The notes beneath the pieces are model-generated. The model was given only the letters and a program-made list of their open reading frames with translations, ran no database searches and had not been told where the DNA came from. A stretch of 64,000 nucleotides of DNA. Source: Nageia nagi (taxonomy: Eukaryota; Pinophyta). Every line of letters begins with the position of its first letter. The first letter of the stretch is position 1. The position numbers and the translations under genes were made by a program. The DNA lies in assembly GCA_050084985.1 (NCBI GenBank), contig JBITNC010000001.1:1426001-1490000 (forward strand), in the 5' to 3' direction. Below are positions 34,080-45,819 of this stretch, piece after piece.

Positions 34080-35580
34080 AAAATATATTACCATATCTCA
34101 ATCTTGTTTAAATTCTATAAGAATTTCCATTTCATCTAATTGAAATACATGTTCATCTAGTAATTCTATGATGAGTGGATTATCATAAGATAATGGTGCT
34201 TTAGCAAGGTAATTAGCTATGAATTGTCATTTAATTGATTTTTGACTTATGAAAAGTAAATTCAATTCAGTTAGATGCATGATTCATTTAGATGTTCTTG
34301 CATTTTGATAAGTTTTATTCATTATGTATTTCAAAGGATTGACTTTGGCAATTACATATGTGGTATGGTTTAACATGTAATGTTTTAATTTTTTGGTCGT
34401 GAATACTACCACTAAACATAACTTCTCCAAATACACATATTTGATCTCATAACCAACTAAAGTTTAACTAAGGTAATATATTGCTTGTTCTTTATTCTTT
34501 TTAGCAAGTATGTTCTTAAAGCTATTTTTGTAGCTGATATATATAACATGAATGGTTCTCTAGGCTTAGGTGGTACTAGAATGGGTGGTGAAAGAAGATA
34601 CCATTTAATCTCATCAAATGCCTCTTGTTGTTCATTGCTCTAGTGAAAGATAATACCCTTGTTTAAAAGTTTATTAAAAGATTTAAATTTGTCTAACAAC
34701 TAAGAAATAAAACATCTTATGGCCTGCAACTTGTCCTATAGAGTTTGTAGTTATTTTAATATTTGTTATTGCTTTTATTTTATTAGGATCTACTTCAATC
34801 CCTCATTTAGAGATAATGAAATCCAACAATTTCCTTGATATTACCCCAAAAACACACTTCTTTAGGTTCAATCAAATTTTATGTTCTAGTAACCTATCAA
34901 ATTTTTTAATGAGAATTTTGGAGTGATCTTCTCATGTTTTTAACTTAGCTAGCACATCAGCTACATAATCTTCTATGATATCATGCATGTAATCATGGAA
35001 GATGTACATCATGGCTCTTTGATAGGTAGATCCAATATTTTTTAATCCAAAAGGCATTACTTTGTAATAGAATGTTCCCCATGGTGTTGTAAATGTAGTT
35101 TTATGTTGGTCTTCTAATGCTACCTTAATTTGATTGTATCATGAAAACCCATCCATGATGACAACATTTCATGTCCTATGGCAGAATCAACCAAACTATC
35201 TATATTTAGTAAGGAAAATTCATCCTTATGACATGCTTTGTTTAGATCCCTAAAATTTGTACATATTCAAATCTTCCCCATGGATTTCTTAACCAATACC
35301 ATATTGGAAATCCAATCAGAGTAATCAATTAAGTGAATAAACTTAGTTTCTAAAATCTTTTGTAACTCCTCTTTTACCATTAAGGTGATTGTAAGATGCA
35401 TTTTTCATAGTTTTTGTTTAACAAGTTTTGCACCTTCTTTTATACCAAGGTTATGTACTACTAAATTAGGATCAAGCCCAAGCATATCAACATATGACCA
35501 TGCGAATATTTTCTATTTCTCCTTAAGTATTGTAATGAACTCTTTTCTCTCATTTTTGATAATGGATTTTCCTTATTGAA
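34080..35580 (-). pseudogene. Tat reverse transcriptase and first RNase H
   Basis: Right to left on the minus strand: FAWSYVDMLGLDPNLVVHNL, ELQKILETKFIHLIDYSDW, FRDLNKACHKDEFSLLNID (the YRDLNKACPKD motif), a changed MDGFSGYNQI box (SWMGFHDTIK), CLLD-like remnants of the LKNAGATYQR region, and a decayed YVDD area. Then EPKEVCFGVISRKLLDFI, RNase H pieces (KNKEAIYYLS-like, TLVGYEIKYVYLEKLCLVVV) and YMLNHTTYVIAK. Numerous stops are present. The domain copies element RNA to DNA. Confidence 0.88.
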
Positions 35581-36675
35581 TTATTTTATGGTTATTAGGT
35601 TCATTACTTAAATTAATTTTGATGGTTTCTTCAACTAACATGTGAGATCCCTCTTCTAATTGATTAGGTATTGGAATCCAATTATTATTGTTGGCATTAT
35701 ATTCTTCATACTCAATTTCATACTAATCTTCCAAAGTAGTATTGATATTCAAGTTTGTAGTTTGTAAGATTATATGTATGTCTTTGAAATCTTGGATTGT
35801 AGGTCTTTCAGGAATCAATGTAAAATTTATCATTTCTTCATGTATCAAAAAGTATGAAGAATAAATATTTGAATTTTTTGAACCTATTATCTCAAACTCA
35901 TCACTTTTAGACCAATCAAAATTCATTTGAGGTATTAGATTATCACATATTTCTGCAATCTCTACCATGTTAATTGATATATCAGAGAATAACCCTCCCA
36001 AGAATAATATTTTAGACTCTATGTCATCTTGATTTGTCATCCATTTAGGTACTTCAAATAAATTCTCATATGTTGTAGACTCGAGTTTTAACTCAATTAT
36101 CTTGAAATTGGATACTCCTTGATTTTTTCTTTTATAGTCTAATCATGTCTTATCACTATGTAATTGACAATGAATGTCAATGGTGTATCTAGGCCTTTGT
36201 TCATACTATCTTAAACCTTGTACATTCTAATAACACCTATCAAAGTATCTTTGGACAAATGATCTAACATCTAGTGATAAGTATTCTAATGAATTACAAA
36301 AAGTACCTTCATTAGATCGATGTAAATGAAGGATAAGTGGTTCTATAGGACCTTGATATACAAAAAGTGTTTAATTAGGTAATTTCCTCAGTGGTACTAA
36401 TTGCCCCACCACACAAGGAGACTCTTTAAGTTTTCCTATTTCTTAAGGTGTAGGAATATTAAAAATGACATCATCAATAGCAAATTCCTTTATTCTATAA
36501 TCAATCAATTTTATGGTCACAAGATAAATATTTTATGGTTTATCTTTTATTGTACCATCATTATCTATTTTATTTATAGGATAAGATGCTTTTGATGATG
36601 AAGGTTTGTTTACTTCATCCAGCTTTCATGCTCTTTCTTCCCATGTTTGCTTTTCCAAGATTGTTGGTTTTATTT
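35581..36675 (-). pseudogene. Protease-to-reverse-transcriptase linker of Tat pol
   Basis: A 105-codon open frame (35723-36040) reads IESKILFLGGLFSDISINM and SDEFEIIGSKNSNIYSSYF. It continues in frame past one stop into an acidic stretch (YEIEYEEYNANNNN) and then the reverse transcriptase start. Tat elements have such a long variable linker. Confidence 0.6.
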
Positions 36676-37260
36676 TTAGTAATGAATCCCTATTAATCTT
36701 TGGTGTATGAGGTATTTTAAGATCAATAAGATCTTTCCCTTTAAATAACTTGCAGAAGCACCTTCTTTATCAATATCTACTATTGATACCTTTTTAGGAA
36801 CTATTAGTATAAAATAATGAGTGGAAGGTAAAGCAATCTCCCTTGAAATATGTGTATGATTGTAATGGGAGTATGGATTTTTATTACCAAGTACATAGTG
36901 TACTACCCCATAATGAATGTATTTCAAACAATTATGATATGTTGATGGGACACATTGCATATCTCTAATCCATGATCTTCCTAGGAGTAAGTTGTATTGT
37001 GTTATATCCCCTTCAATAACTTGCAATAATGTTTGTACAATTTTAGATCCTACATGGATGGGAAATGATATAGATCTTATTATTGAGCACAAAACATCAT
37101 TGAAAGCTCTTAATTGTAAGGAAGGTGCACATATGTGTGAGAAAGAAAGATTCAAGTTCTTATAGGTAGTTGTAGAAATGATATTTTTTATAGAACCTTC
37201 ATCTATTAATATTCTTTTAAAAGAATTCCCATCTATCTTGGCTATGATATGTAATGGGGG
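36676..37260 (-). pseudogene. Tat aspartic protease
   Basis: The open 159-codon frame (36676-37155) contains the typical post-catalytic part of Tat/Ogre proteases: LQLRAFNDVLCSIIRSISFP, TLLQVIEGDITQYNLLLGRS, then WIRDMQCVPSTYHNCLKY. The catalytic D-[TS]-G lies upstream in a region (37160-37260) with stops and is not clearly intact. Confidence 0.82.
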
Positions 37261-40065
37261 ATCTTGACCTTGTGAATGGTTTGATTACCTAAATTCATGA
37301 TCATGAAAGGAAATAATGGGTTTTTAGCCTGTTTTAATATTCCCAACAAAAGACAAAAAACTTTTACGATCATTAATATCTAGTTTGATTATTTGTAACA
37401 ATTGGTTCATAGATTCTCTATGATTTTTAGATTGTTATAACAACTTAAACAAGGAAATCTTCACTTGTGAGTTTCTTAATTGATGTTGCAAAGCTCCTTT
37501 TACTAAAATATTAGGAAGTTGAGGTTTAGCTATATTTGGTTGTATAATACCATCATTTGTTTGATTGTTGGGAATATCAACTTGCCTTCCTTGCCCCCTT
37601 TGGGCTCTTGTAGTTATGCTTACCATAGCAATAAAGGTAGAAGCATCTTGAAACCCTTTTTTGTGTTACTTGATTTTGGTGTATTTATGATGCTACAATA
37701 TTTTCTTGATGTTAAGGAAGAGGGTTCTAATATATTCCTAGATTTTGATTAGGGATAGTCAATGGGTTGTCTACTTGTAATCTTTCATGATCAATCAAAT
37801 CTTGAACCTTGTGTTGTAATGTTCTACATTTTCTTGTAGTATGGACCTTTTGGTGATGATATTGATAATAATCATTCTCATTGTACCATTTGATATCTCT
37901 TTCATTTGGCATTTTTGGTTATATTTTAGGCAATATAATCATTTTATGGTCCATTAATTTTTTGAAAATATCATACAGAGATTCAATCAAAGGAGTAAAC
38001 TTTCTAAGGGGTGGCCCAAGTTTTCTTTCTTAATTTTGTGGAGTAGGTGCATTTTGCAAAAGGTTTGATTCTCCATATTTAAGGTATGAAACTTTATTAG
38101 CAGGAATTGGTTTTATTGATTGTTTAACCTGATTTCTATTTCTAACATAAGACTTTTTCTTTTTTACCCTTTAATTCTCCATCCTAGATTTTAACCTTTT
38201 TGATTACAATAGCTTAAGAGATTACTTCCTTAAATGTCTTGTGTTGTTTAATCAATAAGGTACTAGTGATGGATCTTAGACAACTTTGACTAGACATTTT
38301 CACTAGTTCTTCTTATAGTAAAGTATAAGGCATGCTTATCAAAATTACCCTCCATCTTGAAATGAAGTCTATAACTATCTCATCCTAAAATTGTTGCAAT
38401 CTTGTAAGATAAATTATGGAGGTTTTATCTTTAATATTTAGCCTAAAGTGCTTTAATAATGAATTAGCCAATTTCACATATGTTGTGATGCTATGTTCTA
38501 TTAAGTTATTGTACTAATCCATTACTTGCCCAACAAGTGTCATAGGAAAGATATGTAACATTAGAGCATCATTGTTGGAAATTACATAACTTGAATATTT
38601 AAATCATCTCAAATATTCTTTAGGGTCCTCCTTTCCTTTCAAAGATTCAATTTTTGGAATCTCAAATTTGAAAGGGATATAAGTCTTAGGAACACTAGGG
38701 TGTATGGGCTCAATACAAATTATTTTGTAAGAAATTTTATGCTTGTTTTGTTGGCATAACATTTTCTCAATCTCTATTAACCTTTCATCAAAGTAATTAG
38801 TCTATTGTGTGGGAACAATAGGATTTTTATTATCCTTGTTACCTTCCCTTTGTTTATTTGTTGAAAATGATTGATAACTTCTTTCAAATGGTGTTTGATT
38901 ACCATAATAATTTTCATTATATGGTGAAGTAGGTGAGGGTGGTTGATGTGGAGGCAACTATCATTGCCTCTATTGATATAAAGGTGTAAGAGTATGATTT
39001 TTTTGAACTTAATATATAGAATGAGGAAAGGGGGTCTTAAAGCTTGTTGTTACTCATGTAAAACCTCTCTTTTTCTAGGTAAATGATGGTTTTGATTTTT
39101 ATGATTTTTATGACCTTGGGGAGATAAGGATCTTGCTCTAGATGGAAATGTCCTATTATCCACTATGTTTTGATTAGGACTATTTTGAATCTAAGTTTGA
39201 ACATTGTGTTTGTGGGTTTCCCTAGAGGTGTTTTACTTTGATATGCATGAAACACAGGTTGTTTTTGCAAATATGGATCTTGTCCTAATCTTCTAGGTTA
39301 GTTTGATTTTTATGTATATGGATTGTACAAAATAATTTTTTGGTAATTCTAAAGTTGTTATTGATTTTGATTTGATTTAGACATGTACAATGGTATATAT
39401 TCTACCTTATACCTTAAAGGATTAATATTTCTCCTATGTCTTTGTTTAGGGATCCTATGACTAGTTCTTGGGGTAGTATAAGTAGTACTAGGATTTGCAT
39501 AACTCATAGTAGAAGAAATATAACTAGTCCTAAGGGTAGGTGTACTAGTTTTTAAAATATAATAAGCATCATTATAAACCCTAGCATGGATTCTTAATTA
39601 AAGTGTAGGAGTGTCTGTATGTATCAAAATTCTATCATCAAACTCATTCATCCTTCTAGATATGGTGGAAGGAGTATAATCATTTAATATTATATAGGAT
39701 TGGACAAGATGTTCATCTGGTAGATAGCATGTAATGTGATCATATTTTGGTTTAAAAGGTCTTTTTTATAAAATGATATAAGCTGAATCCATTCATGGTG
39801 GAATAGTAGTCCTTGAGATGACTTCTTACTTATTACAGATTGGTGTTTTTTCTACTAGATAAGTTAGATCTAAGGGAAGACTATGAACATGAGAAGAATG
39901 AGGAATCCTTAACTAGGTTAAATGTTATCTTACTTCATTTAAGGTATCCTTTATTTCTTGAGGAGTTACTCTCCTTGATATTTCTCTACTAGATTTGTGA
40001 TACCTATGATTAGGTTGTTCCTCTTGGTAGATTTCATCATATGGCTCTTGTTTTTGATGAGCCAT
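37261..40065 (-). pseudogene. Tat Gag
   Basis: The ATG at 40063-40065 opens MAHQKQEPYDEIYQEE. The conserved Gag core appears near 38250-38500 (SYVKLANSLLKHFRL, then LVKMSSQSCLRSI and QHKTFKEVIS). A later segment around 37727-37912 reads KVHTTRKCRTLQHKVQDLI, the usual H-T..C..L.H.VQDLID motif, followed by NPLTIPNQN. A short open frame at 37435-37626 belongs to the Gag-protease link. Many stops and frame changes occur. Confidence 0.75.
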
Positions 40066-41904
40066 TTGAGAATGAATATTAACCATTCTCTTTTGTTATT
40101 TTTAGAACTTTACACATTTCAATTTTTGTTTTGATTTTATTTTTGATTAGTCAAGACAAAGACAAAATACATCATTCATAGCAATTATATTTTATTTTTA
40201 GCTTTTATATTATCGAGAAAAAGTAAATATATGCACAAACAACCTATTTATAACTCACCTTTGCGATGTGGTTATCTTTTCTAATTTTGTTTAATAAATT
40301 GAATTATTTTTTAATTAATAAATGATGTGAATGATTTATTTTATTTTTTGTTTAATAAGTCCCTTTAGATTAAATGAATGCTATTGAAGACTATCTTGAT
40401 AGTGGAATCCAAGCATAGCCTCCTTTTTTATAGTCGCCCGATGGAAAGTGATGACTTTTACCCTAGAACCCGGTATTTATTTCCAGGTTTGGCTCTATGG
40501 CTTATGGTGTAGATCGATGGGTACACAAAGAGTATAGAATCAATGGTTGGTAATAACCTCCAACTCATTGATATTTATTTTAAAAAGGTCTCATACATAT
40601 ATACTAGGAATAAAGAACTTATGATAACTACACCCCAACCCAATATACATGTCCTTTAATTATGTTCTATTTAATATCAAATAAGAAATATTTTAATTAA
40701 TGAGATCTTTATCTAACCCACAAAATTAATTTTCCATTTAGTAAGATTCTTTAACCAAATTTTAATGAAATTCATTTATTCCTTCTGATTGTGGAAGTAA
40801 TTAAGTGAGGTACTTTAACTCCTCTTCGAGTAATAATCATTCGACCTCCTTTTGAAGTGGTAAGGTAGACAAGAAGAGTTTTAATGTGAGATAAATTTCT
40901 TTAGATGAGATTCTTTAACTCCTCTTTGAGTCACAATCCTTTGACCTCCTTTTAGAGTGGTAAGGCAGATAGGAAGAGTTTTAATGTGCAATAGATTTCC
41001 TTAACTCCTCTTTGAATTACTATCCTTCAACCTTGTTTTGAAGTAATGAGGTGGACCATTGAAGAGTATTAATGTGAAAGAAAAATCACCAACCTAGTAA
41101 ATTAACCAACTTAATGTGTTTTGAGGTTACCTTTACCCTGATAAATTGATTTTATATTCATTCCATTCTTTAAATGATAATTTATTCCTCCTTTTTATGG
41201 CAAAAGTGGCTTAGTGCAAATGTTTTACCAATTTTAGTGATAAAAAGTGAAAAAAGGAAAAAAGAGTTAATTTACTCCTTTCCTATTATACCCATTCTAA
41301 TCACATAAGGTCACTTTTAAATGCAAAGGGAGAGCATAAGTGGGTATAAGGGAAAGTATTAAGTGATTTTATATGTCATTCTCAAAACCCACAAAGATAA
41401 ACAATTCATATAACTTATTTAAATAAAGAAAAGGAACAATACATATTCCTTAATCATGCATCTACCCTTCCTACATGTAATCTAGGTAAAAGAAATCATA
41501 AACAATAGGTTCTTTTCTATTTTTCACTTTTAATGCCTAAATTATGCTTTTAGAATTCATGAAAGTTGAAATTTATACCTTCTATTTTGAGTTGATGATG
41601 TTTTCAGATTTTCACATAGAGTCATTGGTGATCTAATATAAATCACTTGTGTTTGAAACAAATTGCTAGTGTTTCAATACAAATCACTAGCATTTAAGAC
41701 AAATTACTAGCATTTCAATTCAAATCACCAGCACCCGATGAAGATCATTAGCAATCACATAGATAGAAAATACAAAACATAAAATAGAAAATAGTATGAG
41801 ATTTAGTAATGATTCCATAAACACAAAAGACAAAAAAATGGAATATAAATAGCAAGAAATACCCCTTATGCCTCATTTTTGGTGTAGCTTGTATTTGAGG
41901 GCCC
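40066..41904 (-). other. 5' leader of the Tat element
   Basis: No gene is seen. It holds a threefold tandem repeat (40804-41085) and a run of CACTAGC-type words (41620-41765). The strip next to the LTR, GTGCCAAAA read on the plus strand, is TTTTGGCACTAGAAGG on the minus strand and is the likely primer site. Confidence 0.6.
40804..41085. repeat. Three tandem copies of a roughly 97-bp unit
   Basis: Each unit contains TTTAACTCCTCTTTGAGT, then CGACCTCCTTTTGAAGTGGTAAGG and GAAGAGTTTTAATGTG. The third copy is the most diverged. Confidence 0.8.
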
Positions 41905-41921
41905 TCCTTCTAGTGCCAAAA
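41905..41921 (-). other. Probable primer-binding site of the Tat element
   Basis: The minus strand reads TTTTGGCACTAGAAGGA directly after the 5' LTR. It has the TGG start expected of a primer site; the tRNA is not identified. Confidence 0.5.
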
Positions 41922-42754
41922 TGTTTAATTAAAAAACAACCTTGCAAGCATGCAAAAAATAAAAGCCATCACAACCAATAGAAACTCTTTATTAATATTT
42001 GAATGAACCTCAATTTAGATTACAAGTTGCCTTGCAATAGAGGGCTTTAGTAAAATGTGTAATATAGGTCTCTTGGAGGTTTTTTTTTGTTGATGTCTTT
42101 AAGCTCTAGATATCATTTAATTAAACATACAATAAGAATAATTTTAATTGCTTCTTTATTGCTAACTCCTTGGCCTTTTTCTTTAATTTAATTAGTTGCT
42201 AGTCTTAGAACCCTACAAATACATAAACCAACAACCTATCAAACATACCGGCTCATGCTTTAAGATTATAATAAAAATATGAATATGAACAAAAAATAGT
42301 AAACTAAAATATACTTAGCAATCTAGATATAATTCAGTAGCATAAGGTTGCATTTCATATTCTCACACTCCCTTTTTCTCTATGGGAGGGGTCTTATTTA
42401 TACATTTTCCAAGGTAGTATTAGTTGCTATTTTGGAAGGTAGGACTAGATGAACAATCTCATCTAGCCTTGTCACATATTATATTCGTACAAGCAAAATG
42501 TAGGATCAAGGATGATTCATCCTTGATCTATTAGCTTGTTTCATTGGGAACCTAATTTTTCTATTTTTTCTTTGTGTTTTCTATTTTAACGATCGATAGT
42601 GATTACCCATCAGGTGCTAGTAACCAAATATGATCATTGATGATTATACTAGATCATTAACAATAAGAAGAATTTGTAAAACTTTATTATTTTCCTAAAA
42701 CTTTTTCTCTCTGATTTCATTTATTGAAAGAGGGGTCATTTTTAGGATTCTACA
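41922..42754 (-). repeat. 5' LTR of the Tat element
   Basis: It starts TGTTTAATT and ends ...GGATTCTACA, then AAAGG. It is colinear with 23741-24585. Confidence 0.9.
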
Positions 42755-42759
42755 AAAGG

Positions 42760-43294
42760 ATCCTCTAATATGTTAGTGTCGACAAATTGTTTGGTCTATG
42801 GTATAAACACTTTGATGTTGATACCCTTGAGGCTTACATAGATACAAATTGGAATGGAAGCCTTGATAATAGGGAAGCACCTTTAGATATGCTTTTTTCT
42901 TTTTCATGTATCTTATCTCATGGAGCATCAAGAAGCAACAAAATGTTTCTCTTTCCATTGCTGAATTAGAATAATGGATGCCTCCTCTTCTTGCACTCAA
43001 ACCATTTATATGGCTTAGTTTTTTGAATAATTTGGTTTGATACCTTCTCTTACCATTTCAATTCATTGTGATAACACCAACACCATTATTATGACCAAGA
43101 ACTTAGTGTTTCACAACAGGATCAAGAATATAGACATCTGACATCATTTTATGTGAGACCTGGTAACTAATGGATTTATAGAATTCACATTTTGTAAGTC
43201 TAAAGATTAACTTCTAGATATTTTCACCAAGGTTATACCTAAGGATCGATTCCTTAGTCTTCAAGATCAAATTTGAATTCAACCCACTCACATT
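42760..43294 (+). pseudogene. Copia A RNase H (continued)
   Basis: It continues from AKR at 23740 with LWYKHFDVDTLEAYIDTNW and a GSLDNREAPLDM segment (open 42787-42969), a changed STAEAEY box, HCDNTNTIIMTKNLVFHN and ATNGFIEFTFCKSKD-like residues. It ends just before the polypurine tract. Stops replace conserved residues in several places. Confidence 0.88.
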
Positions 43295-43305
43295 AATGGG
43301 GAGAA
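43295..43305 (+). other. polypurine tract before LTR2
   Basis: AATGGGGAGAA immediately precedes the LTR start TGAAGGAATTT. Confidence 0.8.
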
Positions 43306-44605
43306 TGAAGGAATTTAATATTACATGATTTGAATTCTAGTGGAATTTTAAATGCTAATGGCTACTAATTACCTGTACTATCTACCTTTTGTTAGCCTAC
43401 TAGATTTAGTATATTGCAAGACCATAGTTGAGTGTTGAATACTCAAGATCTTCTTCTTTGATTGAGACAAATCTGATTTTGTACTTCTTCATTGATGCCC
43501 ATACTCTTATTTTATTTTGTGCATGTTTCATTTATATTTCTAATACCCATACCACCTTCTCTAATTTTGTGGGTGTTTTATTTATATTTCTATGTGGATT
43601 TGCAATCTGTGAGTTCATGTGGAGCCTTCCACACTCCACTTTCTTCTTGTATAAATAGGAACATAATTTTTCTTTCTTTGTAATGCTTACTACAATAATG
43701 TTATGTTACCATTATGGCTCTAAAATATAAATAATTCTTTTTCTCTATAAATACCTTGTGGCTATGTGGTGTGTTTACTCATTTCAAAGCTTGTATGCAT
43801 GAAAAAGACTTGTATATCTATTGTATCTAATATAAGGTTATATTCATCTATTTAAGGTCATTTTATTTCATGGGTACTTATTTGTATTTCCATATTTGAG
43901 AAAATATTATTGTTATTCTATGATTCATCAAACAACCTTTGCTTGGTTTGATTTGCTTTCGAGGGCTAGATCTTTCTATCTATATCTCCATTTAGTGTGA
44001 TTCCTTCTTGGTTGGATTGTTGATTGCAATACATTTTCAACTATATGCTCTTTAGCATCTTGTTGATGGAACATAATTAGAAAGACCAAAATACAAAACT
44101 TGCCTTGTCTGTAGTCTTGCTAAGTGAGTATCGAGAAGTATGTTTAATTCCAACTTATTTTGGACCCCTTCATCCATCTTGAAAGTATTTCAAACCCTCA
44201 TTACTGAATAAAGTATTCCTTGTTTATTTTTATGGGTCATAGTTCTTGGTATTGTTATAAATCACATAAGTTATAGGATCTAGACTCTTCCATTATTGCC
44301 CTCCAAACTATAGATTCCACACTATTGATTTTCCTGGAGTCTTGGAGAAATCTTGTTGATCACAATTTTCTCAAACTTCAACATTTTCAAACTACACTAT
44401 TTTTGGACTTATTCAAAACTTGATATCCGACACTTTCATTTCCTTTAGTGTTCTAATTTTCCTAGAGACCGAATTAGTCCTAGTCCATCAAATTTTATCA
44501 AAAACCTAACCAAATTTATATATGAAATATTAGAGTCTTGAGTATCCAAAAGCATCATTTGGATTTAGAGCTTTTGTGTTGAGCTTGTTTGGTTCAAATT
44601 CCTCA
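43306..44605 (+). repeat. LTR2, shared by copia A and copia C
   Basis: 1.3 kb from TGAAGGAATTTAATATTAC to ...AATTCCTCA. It aligns with LTR1 throughout, apart from the LINE. A polypurine tract lies on its left and a decayed primer site on its right, so it closes one unit and opens the next. Confidence 0.9.
43650..43660 (+). promoter_or_regulatory. Probable TATA box of LTR2
   Basis: TATAAATAGGA follows CTTTCTTCTTG, at the same place as in LTR1. Confidence 0.6.
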
Positions 44606-44607
44606 AT

Positions 44608-44619
44608 TGGTAGTAGACC
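44608..44619 (+). other. Decayed primer-binding site after LTR2
   Basis: TGGTAGTAGACC is a mutated TGGTATCAGAGC, two bases from the LTR end. Confidence 0.8.
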
Positions 44620-44639
44620 ATTATTTTATATTTGAACCT

Positions 44640-45765
44640 TCAAATTCTTTAGGAAGAAGTGGATATAAATCATCCCTAAGGATTCATAGATACCATCCAT
44701 GAAGATAAAGTGTACAAGATGAAGAAAGCTATTTGTGCTCAAGAAAGCACCAAGATCTTGGTCCTCTAGACTAACAACTACTTCTATTTGAATGGTTATT
44801 AGAGGTGCTCCATAGAAGCCACCATTTACACTAAGGTATATATAAATGATTTCATCATATTTATATGTTAATGATATTATCTTCATGAGTACTTTCTCTT
44901 ATATGCTGCATAAATTCAAAACTACCATGTTTAATGAGTTTGAGATGAATGATTTGGTTGACATACAATACTTCCTTGGTATGCAAGTACACTAGTAATC
45001 CTTATACATATTCATCACCCAGTCTAAGTATGTTTATGACATGCATTCTAGGTTTTTCATGAAGGATTGCAAACTTATTGAAACTTTAATAGTTTTTGGT
45101 GCCAAACTCATGAAGGAGGATGTACTCCTCTTATTTATGTCACCATGTATAGGTTACTTGTTGGTTGTCTGATGTATCTCACTACTACATGAACTAACAT
45201 TATGTATGTAGTTATCCTTATGGATAATTTCATGCACTCTCCACATGAATCTCATTGGAAAGAGGCTAATAGAATCCTTTGGTATGTCAGTGGCACCAAA
45301 TCATTAGATATATTATATAAATTCTCTAACTCTAAATTCCTTGAAGCATACATAAATGTTGATTGGGCCAACAACCTTGATGTAGAAAAAGCACCCTAGG
45401 TATGCTTTCTTCTTTTTCAGATCTCTTATTTTATGAATCATCAATAATCAAAAAATTTTTGCTCTTTCCATTGCTGAAGTAGAATTTATGGTTACCTCCT
45501 CTACTTACACTCAAGCCATTTGGATGGCTCAATTATATGAATACCTAGGTTTGGTCCCTCCCCTACCCAATCCTATTCACTATGATAACACTAGCACTAT
45601 TGCCATGATAAAGAATCTAGTATTTCATATCCAAAGCAAACATATAGATATCCAACATCAATTTATACATGACTTGGTGACTAATGGATTCATTGAATTC
45701 ATATTTTCTAAGTCTTTAAATCATGTTGAAGATATTTTCATCAAGTCCCTACTAAAGGATTGATT
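44640..45765 (+). pseudogene. Copia C reverse transcriptase and RNase H
   Basis: The frames read HEDKVYKMKKAI, FKTTMFNEFEMNDLVDIQYF with LGMQVH, and SKYVYDMHSRFFMKDCK. The open segment 45202-45399 gives HSPHESHWKEANRILWYVSG and YINVDWANNLD. The segment 45488-45763 gives TYTQAIWMAQLYEYLGLV, YDNTSTIAMIKNLVF and SKHIDIQHQFIHDLVTNGF. The YVDD box is changed to a CNDI-like sequence. It ends before the tract AAGAAGGAGAA. Confidence 0.9.
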
Positions 45766-45808
45766 CCTTATTCTTTGAAATCAACTTGGAATTCAACCCA
45801 TTCACATT

Positions 45809-45819
45809 AAGAAGGAGAA
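45809..45819 (+). other. polypurine tract before LTR3
   Basis: AAGAAGGAGAA directly precedes TGAAGGAATTTAATG. Confidence 0.75.

Larger units (their letters stand above)
23741..42754 (-). mobile_element. Tat-lineage Ty3/gypsy retrotransposon with extra 3' genes (19 kb)
   Basis: LTRs 23741-24585 and 41922-42754 bound the element. Near-identical 5-bp flanks AGAGG (23736-23740) and AAAGG (42755-42759) mark the insertion into copia A. The polypurine tract beside the left LTR sets it on the minus strand. Right to left it holds a leader, gag, protease, reverse transcriptase, RNase H, a second (archaeal-type) RNase H and integrase. The double RNase H and the wording of RT and protease place it in the Tat lineage (Ogre/Retand relatives). 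About 7.7 kb between integrase and the 3' LTR carries extra sense frames and an antisense PMD gene. LTRs differ at roughly one base in eight to ten by eye, so it is old. Confidence 0.9.
11985..44605 (+). mobile_element. Old Ty1/copia element A, split by nested insertions
   Basis: LTR1 (11985-15123) and LTR2 (43306-44605) bound an interior that continues correctly across two insertions. Integrase stops at 16959 and resumes at 22083-22088. RNase H stops at 23740 and resumes at 42755-42760. With the insertions removed, Gag, protease, integrase, reverse transcriptase and RNase H follow in copia order. All parts contain many stops. The preserved colinearity proves the nesting order: A is older than the LINE, gypsy and Tat insertions. 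Confidence 0.92.

Noticed and set aside
32350-40065. Integrated plant pararetrovirus
   Set aside because: The LTRs, integrase, polypurine tract and Tat-type second RNase H identify a Ty3/gypsy retrotransposon; no movement protein or viral coat motif is seen.
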